64,000 nucleotides of DNA from Comamonas serinivorans (GCF_002158865.1 NZ_CP021455.1:310001-374000); one strand, 5' to 3'. Positions 25,677 to 34,527 are shown, counted from the stretch's first letter. Made by a program: numbers and translations. Notes: generated from the sequence alone by a model not told the origin.

Positions 25677-26216
25677 TCGGGGTGCTGGGCGGGTGACGGC
25701 GCGACCCAGATGCCGTGCTCGGGCATCGGCCAGGTCATGATCGACCACATGCCATGGTCGCGTCTGGTGTGGCGGACCCGCTGCTTCCCCCAAGGGCTCG
25801 TCCGCCGCGTCATGCCGAACGTGGCGTCGCCAGGCCTGCGCCGGGTGCGGGGTCACGCGGCGCGCCGTGATGGCTGGGCTGCTGCGCAGTTGCAGCGTCC
25901 GCAAGAACAGTTGGAGAGTATGTGTTCATGGTCGTCATACATGAAAAGACTTTGCATGGATACTGCTGAAGTGGCCTGCGCCAAACCGAAAACGATGCGG
26001 ATCGGCGGGGATTCCCTCTGTGGTGTTCGGCGGCCGCTGGCGCTGCAGCGTTGGCGCCGCTCCCTCACGGGTCATCACCGCCCAGCGCGGCCAATGGCGC
26101 TGTGTGGCCGTTGATGCGGCGAGCTGGGGTTGGGCATGCAGGACTCAGCCACGGTGCCCTCCACGCGGTCCGGGCAGTTTGACGGGCGCTGCCCGGTGGC
26201 CGCAGCGCTCGGTCCC
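25677..26216. other. 540-bp intergenic stretch, no gene recognised
   Basis: Lies between the Bug gene and the stop of the convergent MFS gene. A degenerate hairpin copy is at 25914-25966; nothing else stands out. Confidence 0.55.
25914..25966. repeat. Dispersed hairpin repeat, degenerate copy 9
   Basis: AGAGTAT and ATACTGCT ends are spaced like the family, but the inner stem (TGGTCGTC against GAAAAGACT) is poor. It lies between convergent gene ends, the usual setting. Confidence 0.45.
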
Positions 26217-27587
26217 TCAGCGCGCCTCGATCTGCGGGCTGGCGAGGGTGGCCGCGGCGGTCTGCCGGGTCATCACGCGCTGCAGGCCCGCCAGCGCCAG
26301 CAGGCCGAGCACGCTCAGGCCGGCGGTCAGCCACAGCGCCTGGCCGCCCCAACTGGCCAGCGCCAGCCCAAACCACCAGGGCGTGAAGGCCTGCGTGATG
26401 CGCGCCGGCGCCAGCAGCCAGCCTTGCAGCTGGCCATAGCCCTTGGGGCCGAAGATCGCCAGTGGCAAGGCCCCGCGCGCGATGGTCAGCAAGCCATTGC
26501 CCACGCCATGCACCAGGCCGAACACCAGGGCCGCGGGCGGGCCCAGCAGCAGCAGGCACAGCGCGCCCACCGGGTGCAGGCCCGTCGCCAGCCAGGTGCT
26601 CAGCATGGGGCTGCGGTTGCCCATGAAGCGCAGCTCGACGATGCGCGCGGCCACCTGCGTGGGCCCCACCAGCATGCTCACCCACAGCGCGGTGCCGGCG
26701 CTCACGCCGCTCGCCATCAGCACGCCCGGCAGCTGCGAGGCCATGGCCGTGGCCACGATGCCCAGCGCCGCGAACAGGAACGCCAGCAGCAGCACGCGCG
26801 GATCGTTCAGGCGCACGCCCATGCCGTTGGCCGGCGCGCCTGCGGGCGCGGTGGTGACGGTGCCGGGGGCATGCGGGGCGGCCTGAGGCGCCGCGGTGGG
26901 CACCGCAAGGGGCGAGGCTGTGGTCGCAGGGCTGAGCGTCGCGCTGGGCGTGGTGCTTGGCGTGGCGCCGATTCCCCCCGGCTGCCCGGCCGGGCTGGTC
27001 AGCGCCGGCGCCTCCTGGCGTTCGGGCGGCAGGGACAGGTACAGCGGCAGGCAGACCAGCAGGTTGATCGCGGCCCACACCACGCAGGCCCAGCGCCAGC
27101 CCAGGTGCGCCTCCAGAAACGTGGACAGCGGCCAGCTCACCGTGCCCGTGAAGCCGCCGATCAGCGTGATGCCCGTGATCGCGCCGCGCGCGCTGGCGCC
27201 ATACAGCCGCACCACGGTGGCGAAGGCGGCCTCGTACAGCCCCATGGCCGAGCCGATGCCGATGCCCACCCAGGCCAGGATCAGCGTCCACCGCCCCTGG
27301 GCCAGGGCCAGCATCAGCAGGCTGACGGCAAAGATCACGCTGGTGGCCGCCATGAAGGGGCGACCGCCGCGCTGGTCGATGGCGCGGCCGAACCACGGGC
27401 CCAGCACTGCCGTCACCAGCAGCGACATGGAAAACGCCGCGAACACGAACGAGGCCGTCACGCCCAGGTCGGCCGCCATCGGCGTGGCCAGGATGGCCGG
27501 CAGGTAGTAGGTCGAGCCCCAGGCAAAGGTCTGCGCAATGCCCAGCGTGATGACGATGCGCCGGCGCTCGCGGTCGGCGGCCGTCAT
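26217..27587 (-). CDS. MFS transporter
   Basis: Major facilitator superfamily carrier, 456 residues, twelve predicted helices. It begins ITLGIAQTFAWGSTYYLPAI, and the loop 2-3 motif is FGRAIDQRGGRPFM. Helices 6 and 7 are joined by a long, about 75-residue, Pro/Ala/Thr-rich linker (ALTSPAGQPGGIGATPSTTP onward) that is unusual in length and composition. The ATG at 27587 starts MTAADRERRR; no clear ribosome binding site is seen. The substrate is unknown; the family includes oxalate/formate-like carriers. Confidence 0.85.
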   Translation of the reverse strand: MTAADRERRRIVITLGIAQTFAWGSTYYLPAILATPMAADLGVTASFVFAAFSMSLLVTAVLGPWFGRAIDQRGGRPFMAATSVIFAVSLLMLALAQGRWTLILAWVGIGIGSAMGLYEAAFATVVRLYGASARGAITGITLIGGFTGTVSWPLSTFLEAHLGWRWACVVWAAINLLVCLPLYLSLPPERQEAPALTSPAGQPGGIGATPSTTPSATLSPATTASPLAVPTAAPQAAPHAPGTVTTAPAGAPANGMGVRLNDPRVLLLAFLFAALGIVATAMASQLPGVLMASGVSAGTALWVSMLVGPTQVAARIVELRFMGNRSPMLSTWLATGLHPVGALCLLLLGPPAALVFGLVHGVGNGLLTIARGALPLAIFGPKGYGQLQGWLLAPARITQAFTPWWFGLALASWGGQALWLTAGLSVLGLLALAGLQRVMTRQTAAATLASPQIEAR

Positions 27588-27989
27588 GGGGTCGTCCGGG
27601 CCAGGACGGGGGCGGATGGCCGGCCGGGCCAGGCCGGGCGGTGAAAGGGGTGAAGCAAGGCGGACGACATGCGGGCAAGGACAAAGCGCCGTGGGCGGCA
27701 CGACCGCATGTTGCCTGCGCATCGCGCCCCGGCCTGCTGCACACGCGTCAGCGCCCGGCAGCGCACCGCGCCGGCCGGCGGCAAAACCCGCATCGGTCGG
27801 CTGGCGTTCGGCCCGTGCGTGGCGGGCGTGGCAGGGCGCACGGACAATATGTCCTATTGCCCAACCGTTGCCGCGTTGGTCAAACTACCCCGCAGTTTGC
27901 AATCTGCCGGCAGCCTTGGCCGGCACTGGGGTGCACGCCCTGAGCCGCGCGCGCTCACGGCCTGCCCCAGCACCCCCTTGGAGCCTCAC
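27588..27989. other. 402-bp divergent intergenic region
   Basis: Separates the MFS gene (minus) from the copper-chaperone operon (plus). It contains a GGACA-ATA-TGTCC palindrome at 27842-27854 that might be a regulatory site; no gene is seen. Confidence 0.5.
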
Positions 27990-28190
27990 ATGCCCGCTTG
28001 GATGACGCGATGGCGCAGCATTCTGGGAGCCTTGATCGTCTTCACCGTGCTTGCCCTCACCCTGGGAGCGCTGGGTGCGAAGCTGATTCTGCGCGACCAC
28101 CACGACAGCGTCTCGACCCTGCACTGGGTCGAGATCTGCACCGACGCCGGCACCCGCTTGGTGCTCATGGACTTGGGGGTGCCGCGATGA
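27990..28190 (+). CDS. Small single-helix membrane protein, first gene of the SCO1 operon
   Basis: 66 residues with one transmembrane helix (about 11-33, ILGALIVFTVLALTLGALGA) and a short C-terminal part with DHHDSVSTLHWVEIC. It has GGAG six bases upstream of the ATG. Its stop overlaps the SCO1 start (ATGA), so the two are translationally coupled and it is very probably a real gene. Position suggests a role in cytochrome oxidase assembly or copper delivery; the His and Cys residues would allow metal contact, but this is inference. Confidence 0.72.
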   Translation: MPAWMTRWRSILGALIVFTVLALTLGALGAKLILRDHHDSVSTLHWVEICTDAGTRLVLMDLGVPR

Positions 28191-28789
28191 CGCGCCTGCC
28201 CGCACCCCTGACCACCCGCCGCAGCTGCCTGGGCTGGTTGGCCCTGGCCGCGCTGGCCGGCTGCGCCGACAAGGCGCCCAGCTTTCGCGGCATCGACGTG
28301 ACCGGCGCCGGCTACGGCAAAGCCCTCAGCCTCAAGGACCCCGACGGCCGTACGCGCACGCTGGCCGACTTTCAGGGGAAGGCCGTGCTGCTGTTCTTCG
28401 GCTTCACCCAGTGCCCCGATGTGTGCCCCACCGCGCTGCTGCGCGCCGCCGAGGTGCGCCGCCTGCTGGGCGCCGATGGCGACCGCCTGCAGGTGCTGTT
28501 CGTCACGCTCGACCCCGAGCGCGACACCCCGCAGGTGCTGCGCGAATACACCGGCGCCTTCGACCCCGGCTTTCTGGGCCTCGCCGGCGACCTGGCCGAG
28601 ACCGAGCAGATCGCCAAAGAGTTCCGCGTCTACTTCAAGAAGGTGCCCACCCAGTCGTCGTACACCATCGACCACTCGGCCTTCACCTACCTGTTCGACC
28701 CCGCCGGCCAGCTGCGCGTGCTGCTCAAGCACGAGCAGACGGCGCAGGATTACGCCGCCGACGTGCGCACCGTGCTGTCGCGCGCCTGA
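28187..28789 (+). CDS. SCO1/SenC-family copper chaperone lipoprotein
   Basis: Thioredoxin-fold SCO protein, 200 residues, that metallates the CuA centre of cytochrome c oxidase. It has a lipoprotein signal (CLGWLALAALAGC) and would be membrane-anchored on the periplasmic side. The copper ligands are in TQCPDVCPT (C-x3-C) and the distal His is in TIDHSAFTYLF. The start overlaps the upstream small gene; the PCu(A)C gene follows 30 bp later, forming a three-gene copper-delivery operon. Confidence 0.95.
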   Translation: MTRLPAPLTTRRSCLGWLALAALAGCADKAPSFRGIDVTGAGYGKALSLKDPDGRTRTLADFQGKAVLLFFGFTQCPDVCPTALLRAAEVRRLLGADGDRLQVLFVTLDPERDTPQVLREYTGAFDPGFLGLAGDLAETEQIAKEFRVYFKKVPTQSSYTIDHSAFTYLFDPAGQLRVLLKHEQTAQDYAADVRTVLSRA

Positions 28790-28819
28790 ACGCTTCCACC
28801 CTTTCCCCAGGACCTCCTC

Positions 28820-29281
28820 ATGACCCTCAGCTCCCTCGTCCCCGCGCTGCTCGTGGCCCTCTCGGCCGGCCTGGCCCATGCCGAAGTCACCGTGACCGAC
28901 CCCTGGGTGCGCGGCACCGTGCCGGGGCAGCAGGCCTCTGGCGCCTTCATGACCCTGGTCAGCAGCACCGGCGGCAAGCTGCTCGCCGTCAGCTCGCCAG
29001 TGGCCAGCCAGGCCGAGGTGCACGAGATGGCCATGGCCGATGGCGTCATGAAGATGCGCCAGATGCCCCACCTCGACCTGCCGGCCAACAAGCCGGTCGA
29101 GCTCAAGTCCGGCGGCTACCACATCATGCTGATGGGCCTGAAAGCGCCGCTGACGGCAGACACCCGCGTGCCGCTGACGCTGACCGTGGAAGAAGCCGGC
29201 CAGCGCAAGACGGTGGAGGTCTCGGCGCCGGTGCGCGCCCTGGGCGCAGCGCCGCAAGGGCACGGCGGGCACAAGCACTGA
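28820..29281 (+). CDS. PCu(A)C-family periplasmic copper chaperone
   Basis: Copper(I) chaperone of the DR1885/PCu(A)C family, 153 residues. A signal peptide ends AGLAHA-EV. The binding motif H-x(10-13)-M-x(21-23)-H-x-M is present: HEMAMADGVMKM, then YHIMLMGL. A histidine-rich tail GHGGHKH may bind extra copper. In the family it passes copper to SCO1 or directly to the CuA site, which agrees with the gene order here. Confidence 0.95.
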   Translation: MTLSSLVPALLVALSAGLAHAEVTVTDPWVRGTVPGQQASGAFMTLVSSTGGKLLAVSSPVASQAEVHEMAMADGVMKMRQMPHLDLPANKPVELKSGGYHIMLMGLKAPLTADTRVPLTLTVEEAGQRKTVEVSAPVRALGAAPQGHGGHKH

Positions 29282-29374
29282 GCCTGCGGCTCGTGGGATG
29301 CTGCCGCGGACAGGCCGGCTTGCGCTCAAGCCGGGCGGGCGTCTGACCGGCTGCAGGCTGAAGAGGGGCTGGCA

Positions 29375-29403
29375 TGTCATGGCGGTGTCATGCGGCTGTC
29401 AAA
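29375..29403 (+). promoter_or_regulatory. PhoB box: three TGTCA-type direct repeats with 11-bp period
   Basis: TGTCATG at 29375, TGTCATG at 29386 and TGTCAAA at 29397 are direct repeats exactly 11 bp apart with GC-rich 4-bp spacers. This is the known PhoB half-site arrangement. The downstream lipoprotein gene starts 25-34 bp after the box, so its promoter and start must lie there. The gene is predicted to be induced by phosphate limitation. Confidence 0.8.
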
Positions 29404-29436
29404 GAATGGGCATTTTTGCAACACGCGATGCTCACC

Positions 29437-31353
29437 ATGACACGTTTTGGCCGCACGGTGCCCCTGCTGGGCTTGAGTCTCTTGTCCGCTGCCGTGCTCA
29501 GCGCCTGTGGCGGTGGCGGCGACGATGACGACTCGACGTCTCCACCCCCGGTGACCACGCCGGTCAGCGTCAGCCTCGAGAAGGTCGGCAGCTACGAATC
29601 GGGCGTGTTCCTGAAGAGCGCTGCTGAAATCCCCGCGTTTGATGCCGCCTCCAAGCGCGGCTTCGTCGTCAATGCCCAGAAGGGCGCGCTCGACGTGCTG
29701 GACATGAGCCAGCCGGCCGCGCCCAGGCTGATTGGCCAAATCGACGCGACGGCCGTACGCGCGGGCGCCTCGGTCAACAGCGTGGCCGTGCAGGGCGGCT
29801 TGGTGGCCGTCGCCGTGCAGGACGCTGTGAAGACCAACCCCGGCCTGGTGGCGATCTACCGCGCTGCCGACCTCAGCCTGGTGGGCCAGGTGGCCGTGGG
29901 CGCCTTGCCCGACATGCTGACCTTCACGCCCGACGGCAAGACCCTGCTGGTTGCCAACGAAGGCGAGCCCAGCGACGACTACCAGATCGACCCTGAAGGC
30001 TCGATCAGCGTCATCGACGTGAGCGACCCCGCCAAACCTGTGGCCCGCGTGGCCGACTTCTCGGCCTTCAACGGCCAGAACGCCAGCCTGCTGGCGCAGG
30101 GCGTGCGCATCTTCGGCCCCGGCGCCAGCGTGGCGCAAGACCTGGAGCCCGAGTACATCGCCGTGGCGCCCGACGGCAAGACCGCCTGGGCCAGCCTGCA
30201 GGAGAACAACGCGCTGGCCGAGATCGACATCGTCACGGCCCGCGTCAAGCGCATCGTGCCGCTGGGCTACAAGGACCATGGCCTGGCCGAGAACGCCCTC
30301 GACTTCGCCGACAACGATGGCGAGAACCCCGCCATCCACATCACCACCGCGCCCGGCCTGTACGGCATGTACCAGCCCGACGCCATTGCCGCCTACCAGG
30401 CCGGCGACGGCAACACCTACATCGTCAGCGCCAACGAAGGCGATGCCCGCGCCTGGGGCGAGGGCACGCCCGCCTACTTTGGCGATGGCGCGGGCGGCGT
30501 CGGCGACCCCAGCAAGGGCTTTGTCGAAGAATGGCGCATCAAGCACCTGGTGCACAAAGACGGCTTCCTGCGTCGCGCCGATGACGACCTGCCCGCCCAC
30601 CTGGCGGGCCTGGCCAAGGGCGCCTTGCTCAATCCCAGCGTGTTCGCGTGGTGCGGCGCCGTGGCGGGCAACCCGGGCGACTGCCGGGCCGATGACCAAC
30701 TGGGTCGCCTGAAAGTGACCTGGACCCTGGGCTACCAAACCCACGCCGACGGCAGCCCCCGCCTGTTCAACCAGGACGGTGTGGCCGATCCCGCTGGCGA
30801 CCGCCTGATGTACGACCGGCTCTACACCTACGGCGGCCGCTCCATCAGCATCTGGGACGCCAACGGCCAGCAGGTCTGGGATTCGGGCTCGGCCATCGAG
30901 TCCTTCCTGGCCAGCGCTGACTGCAAACTGGGCGCTGCCCGCAACGTGCCTTGCGCCGACCACTTCAACACCGGGCACGATGAAACCGCCCAGCTCGACG
31001 CCCGCAGCAGCGCCAAAGGCCCCGAGCCCGAAGGCCTGACCGTGGGCCGCCTGGGCGACAAAACCTTGGCCTTCATTGGCCTGGAGCGCATGGGTGGCGT
31101 GCTGGTCTACGACATCACCAACCCGCGCGCCCCCATGCGCATGGACTACCTGAACACCCGCGAGAACTGGACGCAGGCCTTCAGCGAAGACGAAGCGCCC
31201 GATGCCGCCGCCCTGAGCCGGCTGGGCGACCTGGGCCCCGAAGGCCTGCATTTCATCGCCCCCAAAGATTCGCCCACGGGCGAGCCCCTGCTGATGGTGG
31301 GCAACGAGGTGAGCGGCACCACGGCGGTGTACCGGCTGAAGCTGACGTACTGA
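29437..31353 (+). CDS. Choice-of-anchor I family lipoprotein (alkaline-phosphatase-associated type)
   Basis: 638 residues. A lipoprotein signal (LGLSLLSAAVLSAC, then GGGGDDDD) anchors it, probably in the outer membrane. The rest is one long beta-propeller-like domain with family hallmarks: LLVANEGEPSDDY, ASLQENNALAEID, IVSANEGDARAWGEG and KGPEPEGLTVG. Proteins of this family are often annotated as alkaline phosphatases, but I see no classical catalytic Ser/Thr-metal motif. ATGs at 29428 and 29437 are both possible. A longer frame from 29374 would place the PhoB box inside the gene and is rejected. The Pho box points to a role in phosphate starvation. Confidence 0.85.
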   Translation: MTRFGRTVPLLGLSLLSAAVLSACGGGGDDDDSTSPPPVTTPVSVSLEKVGSYESGVFLKSAAEIPAFDAASKRGFVVNAQKGALDVLDMSQPAAPRLIGQIDATAVRAGASVNSVAVQGGLVAVAVQDAVKTNPGLVAIYRAADLSLVGQVAVGALPDMLTFTPDGKTLLVANEGEPSDDYQIDPEGSISVIDVSDPAKPVARVADFSAFNGQNASLLAQGVRIFGPGASVAQDLEPEYIAVAPDGKTAWASLQENNALAEIDIVTARVKRIVPLGYKDHGLAENALDFADNDGENPAIHITTAPGLYGMYQPDAIAAYQAGDGNTYIVSANEGDARAWGEGTPAYFGDGAGGVGDPSKGFVEEWRIKHLVHKDGFLRRADDDLPAHLAGLAKGALLNPSVFAWCGAVAGNPGDCRADDQLGRLKVTWTLGYQTHADGSPRLFNQDGVADPAGDRLMYDRLYTYGGRSISIWDANGQQVWDSGSAIESFLASADCKLGAARNVPCADHFNTGHDETAQLDARSSAKGPEPEGLTVGRLGDKTLAFIGLERMGGVLVYDITNPRAPMRMDYLNTRENWTQAFSEDEAPDAAALSRLGDLGPEGLHFIAPKDSPTGEPLLMVGNEVSGTTAVYRLKLTY

Positions 31354-31437
31354 GGTCGCACACCGGCCGCCGAAGGCCTGAACATCCCGCCCAGGCATCA
31401 GCGCGCCAGGTTCCGCGACCTGCTGGACGCCCGCCGC

Positions 31438-31503
31438 GCCGGTTCAGGCGCACCACGCACGGCACCTGCCGTGCCGTCGTGCGCCTCAACGGGTTGAACC
31501 GGC
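31438..31503. repeat. 66-bp imperfect palindrome (possible cruciform or terminator)
   Basis: Three nested pairs: GCCGGTTCA/TGAACCGGC, GGCGCAC/GTGCGCC and GCACGGCA/TGCCGTGC, with short bulges. It follows the phosphate-lipoprotein stop by 85 bp and is not a member of the dispersed repeat family. No T-run follows. Confidence 0.75.
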
Positions 31504-31625
31504 CTCAAGCCGATGGTGGAGAAGGGCCGCGGCATGGGCCGCATGTTGCTTGAGCCGGCACATGCGCCCTCTGGCCAACCGCCCATCCGCACGGGGCATG
31601 GGTGGCTCATGTGACATGAATATTG

Positions 31626-31678
31626 TCAGTATCAGGTGCTTCTCGTTCATCATCAAACGGAAAATGCATGATACTGCC
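31626..31678. repeat. Dispersed hairpin repeat, copy 10
   Basis: Outer CAGTATCA/TGATACTG is perfect over eight bases; the inner CTCGTT/AAACGG is imperfect, with a TTCATCATC loop. It lies 60 bp downstream of the minus-strand lipoprotein stop. Confidence 0.8.
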
Positions 31679-31738
31679 ATCAGCTGGGGTTGGCCGTGCG
31701 GGTCGAACGCTGAGGCGGCATCCACGCCGCAGCCAGGC

Positions 31739-32401
31739 TCACTCGGGCAGCAAGCGGCCAGACCGGCACTGCGGGTGCTTCACCCAATCCGTTTCGCTCG
31801 CCAGACAGTCGGACGCGCGCTCCAGCACCTCGATCTCCAGCACCGGCGCCGGCACGCCCCAGACCGTGGCCGTGCCCACCACGCGCCCCTCGATGTGCAA
31901 CAGGGTGAAGGGCTGGACCAGCTGCCGCGGGTAGTGGCCCGGGCCACAGGCGACGACAGGGTGCAAGCCCCTGTCGTCACGCGGCCACTGCACCCAGCCG
32001 TCGGCATCGGTGTCACCCCAGCGCAGCGTGAAACAGTCGCGCCCCGCGTCGTCCGCTTCCACGCGGTCGACGCCGCCCCACCAGCGCACGCGCGCGCCCC
32101 GGGCCTGGGGCGCCAAGGCCTGTTCGCGCGTGAGGGGCTGGACGGCTGCGGGCGCTGCCGGCGAGGCGGGCGCCTGAGGCGCTGCGCCGCTGGTCGGCAT
32201 TCCCGTTGGCGCGCCTGTCGGCAAGCCTGTCGGCGTACCTGTGCGCACACCGGGTGCGCTGGCAGGAACGGGCGCCGGCACCTGCGTGCAGGCCGCCAGC
32301 GCGGCCCCGCTCAGCGCCAGCACGGCCCAACGGCTGCGGTCAAATGCCCGGCGCGGCGGAGTGGACGTGGCGATGGGCAAAACGGGGGCGGTGGAAGACA
32401 T
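31739..32401 (-). CDS. Lipoprotein, possibly Slp-like
   Basis: 220 residues. The lipoprotein signal ends ALSGAALAAC (Cys about residue 38). A low-complexity linker follows with TGTPTGLPTGAPTGMPTSG-like repeats. The C-terminal 120 residues include ARVRWWGGVDRVE, GWVQWPRDD and HIEGRVVGTATVWG, which recall the beta-strand pattern of Slp-type outer-membrane lipoproteins; this is a weak resemblance. It has no clear operon partner. Confidence 0.6.
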   Translation of the reverse strand: MSSTAPVLPIATSTPPRRAFDRSRWAVLALSGAALAACTQVPAPVPASAPGVRTGTPTGLPTGAPTGMPTSGAAPQAPASPAAPAAVQPLTREQALAPQARGARVRWWGGVDRVEADDAGRDCFTLRWGDTDADGWVQWPRDDRGLHPVVACGPGHYPRQLVQPFTLLHIEGRVVGTATVWGVPAPVLEIEVLERASDCLASETDWVKHPQCRSGRLLPE

Positions 32402-32723
32402 GGCGCGGGCGAGAACCTGAACGGGTGAAGGGGGCTTGCATTCTCGCGTGGCAGTGCCACCGCCCCGCAGGGGGCCCGGCCGTCGACGGTGTGTTCCTCA
32501 TCCCGGGCCGCGATGCCAAGGCGCTGCGTGCGCGGCTCAAGGCTGGGCATCACCGAGGGCTTGTCGAGCGAGCGGGCTGTGGCATCGGGTCCGCCTTGTT
32601 GCCAGCCAGGATGGTCCTGGCGCGTGCGCCACCGCGCGGCTGCTGGCGACGGTGACGCCCGCTGACGACCACGATCCCCGTCGGTGCCAGGCCATCGGCC
32701 CGGTCATCGGTGAACGTGCCGCG
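32402..32723. other. 322-bp intergenic stretch, no gene recognised
   Basis: Lies between the lipoprotein start and the stop of the upstream minus-strand flavoprotein. It has no repeat copy or strong dyad and must hold the lipoprotein promoter. Confidence 0.5.
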
Positions 32724-34229
32724 TCACCCGGTGCGGCCGTCGCGCGCCAGTCGCCGCAGCACGCCGTGCCCGGCCCGCACGCCGCTGGCCAGGGCGGCCG
32801 TCAGCAGGTAGCCGCCCGTGGGCGCTTCCCAGTCCAGCATTTCGCCGGCGCAAAACACATCGGGCCGGCTGCGCAGCGCCAGGTCATCGGTCAGCGCCTC
32901 GAAGCGTACGCCGCCGGCGGTGCTGATGGCCTCGGCCACCGGGCGCGGCGCGCACACGGTGATGGGCAGCGCGACCAGCGCCTGCGCCACGGCCTGCGGG
33001 TCTTTCAGCGCCTCGGGCGGCAGCCGCTCGTGCAGCAGCGCCAGGTGCACGGCCGTCAGGCCCAGCCGGCCTTTCAGGTGCGACGACAGGCTGCGCCCCC
33101 CGCGCGGGCGGGCCACCTCGGCCAGCACCTGCGCGGGCGTGCGCGTGGGCAGCAGGTTCAGGTGAAACGTGGCGTGGCCGTGGCGCGCCACCTCGTCGCG
33201 CAGCAGGCTGCTGGCGGCGTAGATCAGGCTGCCCTCCACCCCGGTGGCCGTCAGCACGAACTCGCCGCGGCGCTCGAAACGCCGGCCCCGGCTGTCGGTG
33301 AAGCTCAGCACCACGTTCTTCAGCGGCTGGCCCGCACCGCGCTCGGCCAGGTAGGGCGACCAGCCGCCGGGGGCCGGCGAGCCGGTATCTGTGGCAGTGG
33401 ACGTGGCTTGCCCCGCCGCCGCGTTGGCACTGGGCCCGGCCAGGAGAGACCCGGCCGGGAAGGGCTTGGCCAGAAGAGGCCCGCCCCGGGCCGCCACGTC
33501 GAAGCCGCAATTGGCCGGCACCAGCGGCGCCACCGTCGCGCCCGCCTGCGTCAGCCACGGCACCCAGGCGCCGTCCGAGCCCAGGCGCGGCCAGCTGGCG
33601 CCGCCCAGTGCCAGCACCGTGGCCCGCGGGCGCACGGTCACCGGGCCGGTCGGGGTGTCAAAACACAGCGCGCCCGCGCCCGGCGGGCTGAAGGCGTTGC
33701 CCGCTGCGGCATCGGGGCCACCCGCCGCGACGTTGGCGCCGCCCTCGGGTGCCCAGCCCACCCAGCGGTGCCGCATGAACAAGCGCACCGGTACCGCGCC
33801 GGGTTCATCGGCTGCGCCCGACCCCGCCTGCGGCTGGCGCAGGCGCAGCAGCCAGGCGCGCAGCAGGGGCGCCGCCTTCATCTCGGTCGGAAACACCCGG
33901 CCCGAGCTGCCCACAAAGGTCTCCACCCCCAGCGCCGCCGCCCAGGCGCGCACCGCATCGGGCCCAAAATCGCGCAGCCAGCCCGCCACCGCATCGGCCG
34001 CACCCTCGTCGCCCTCGCCCTGCCGAAAGCGGCCCATGAAGGGCACCAGTGGCTCGCCATGCGTCAGGTTCAGGCCCCCGCGCCCGGCCAGCAGGAACTT
34101 GCGCCCCGCCGAGGCCGAGGCGTCGAACACCTGCACGGCCACCCCGGCGCGGGACAGCACATCGGCCGCCATGAGGCCGGCGGGGCCTGCGCCGACGATG
34201 GCGACTGCGTTGGGATCGGGTGAGGGCAC
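32724..34229 (-). CDS. HI0933-like FAD-dependent oxidoreductase (TIGR03862 type)
   Basis: Flavoprotein of the HI0933/BaiN-like family, 501 residues, a little longer than usual because of Ala/Gly-rich inserts. The FAD Rossmann motif is VAIVGAGPAGLMAADVLSRAG, followed by SAGRKFLLAGRGGLNLTH. The C-terminal FAD-contact motif is FCAGEMLDWEAPTGGYLL. It is close to the TIGR03862 subfamily. The reaction is unknown; relatives reduce bile-acid-type enones or act in tRNA/stress contexts. It marks the left end of the low-GC island. Confidence 0.88.
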   Translation of the reverse strand: MPSPDPNAVAIVGAGPAGLMAADVLSRAGVAVQVFDASASAGRKFLLAGRGGLNLTHGEPLVPFMGRFRQGEGDEGAADAVAGWLRDFGPDAVRAWAAALGVETFVGSSGRVFPTEMKAAPLLRAWLLRLRQPQAGSGAADEPGAVPVRLFMRHRWVGWAPEGGANVAAGGPDAAAGNAFSPPGAGALCFDTPTGPVTVRPRATVLALGGASWPRLGSDGAWVPWLTQAGATVAPLVPANCGFDVAARGGPLLAKPFPAGSLLAGPSANAAAGQATSTATDTGSPAPGGWSPYLAERGAGQPLKNVVLSFTDSRGRRFERRGEFVLTATGVEGSLIYAASSLLRDEVARHGHATFHLNLLPTRTPAQVLAEVARPRGGRSLSSHLKGRLGLTAVHLALLHERLPPEALKDPQAVAQALVALPITVCAPRPVAEAISTAGGVRFEALTDDLALRSRPDVFCAGEMLDWEAPTGGYLLTAALASGVRAGHGVLRRLARDGRTG

Positions 34230-34527
34230 GGGTCAATGCGGTGAGGCTGGACAGCGGGCGATTGTCGTGCAAGACATTGTTTGTCAGTGAGAAAGGGCTA
34301 TTGGTTGGGTGTTGGCCGCATGCGCGTAACATGGCCGGCGCAGACATAACTGCTAGTGCCCACTTTGCCTCATGGAAAGCGGCTGAAGTGATTCTCGCCT
34401 GTGTCGCCAGGAAGGCCAGTCGGTGGCGTTCAGTTGGGCTTGCCGAGCGCAGCGGTAGCCTTTTGCGCGGAGAATGAAAATTATTAACTTATTGTCCCAG
34501 CTATCACATCGAATAAAAGGTTAGGTT
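34230..34527. other. Left flank of the low-GC island, no gene recognised
   Basis: 298 bp between the flavoprotein start and the HEPN-like stop. GC content falls to the right (AAAATTATTAACTTATTG near 34477). On the plus strand GTTAGGT at 34520-34526, next to the HEPN-like stop, matches an integron core site. A plus-strand frame of 85 codons (34220-34477) is not credible. Confidence 0.5.

Larger units (their letters stand above)
31354..31738. other. 385-bp intergenic stretch with two structured elements
   Basis: Lies between convergent gene ends. It contains a large palindrome (31438-31503) and hairpin repeat copy 10 (31626-31678). No gene is seen. Confidence 0.6.

Noticed and set aside
29374..29436. 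Upstream start for the choice-of-anchor I lipoprotein at 29374
   Set aside because: It would place the PhoB box inside the coding region and push the lipoprotein signal about 20 residues inward.
34325..34351. On the minus strand GTTATG...ATGTTACGC recalls the integrase-binding repeats of attI1
   Set aside because: It lies downstream of the cassette-like genes instead of upstream, the spacing differs by one base, no GTTRRRY crossover core follows at the right place and no integrase gene is present.
34220..34477. Plus-strand frame of 85 codons at the left edge of the island
   Set aside because: No ribosome binding site, no recognisable domain, and it begins inside the start of the flavoprotein gene on the other strand.
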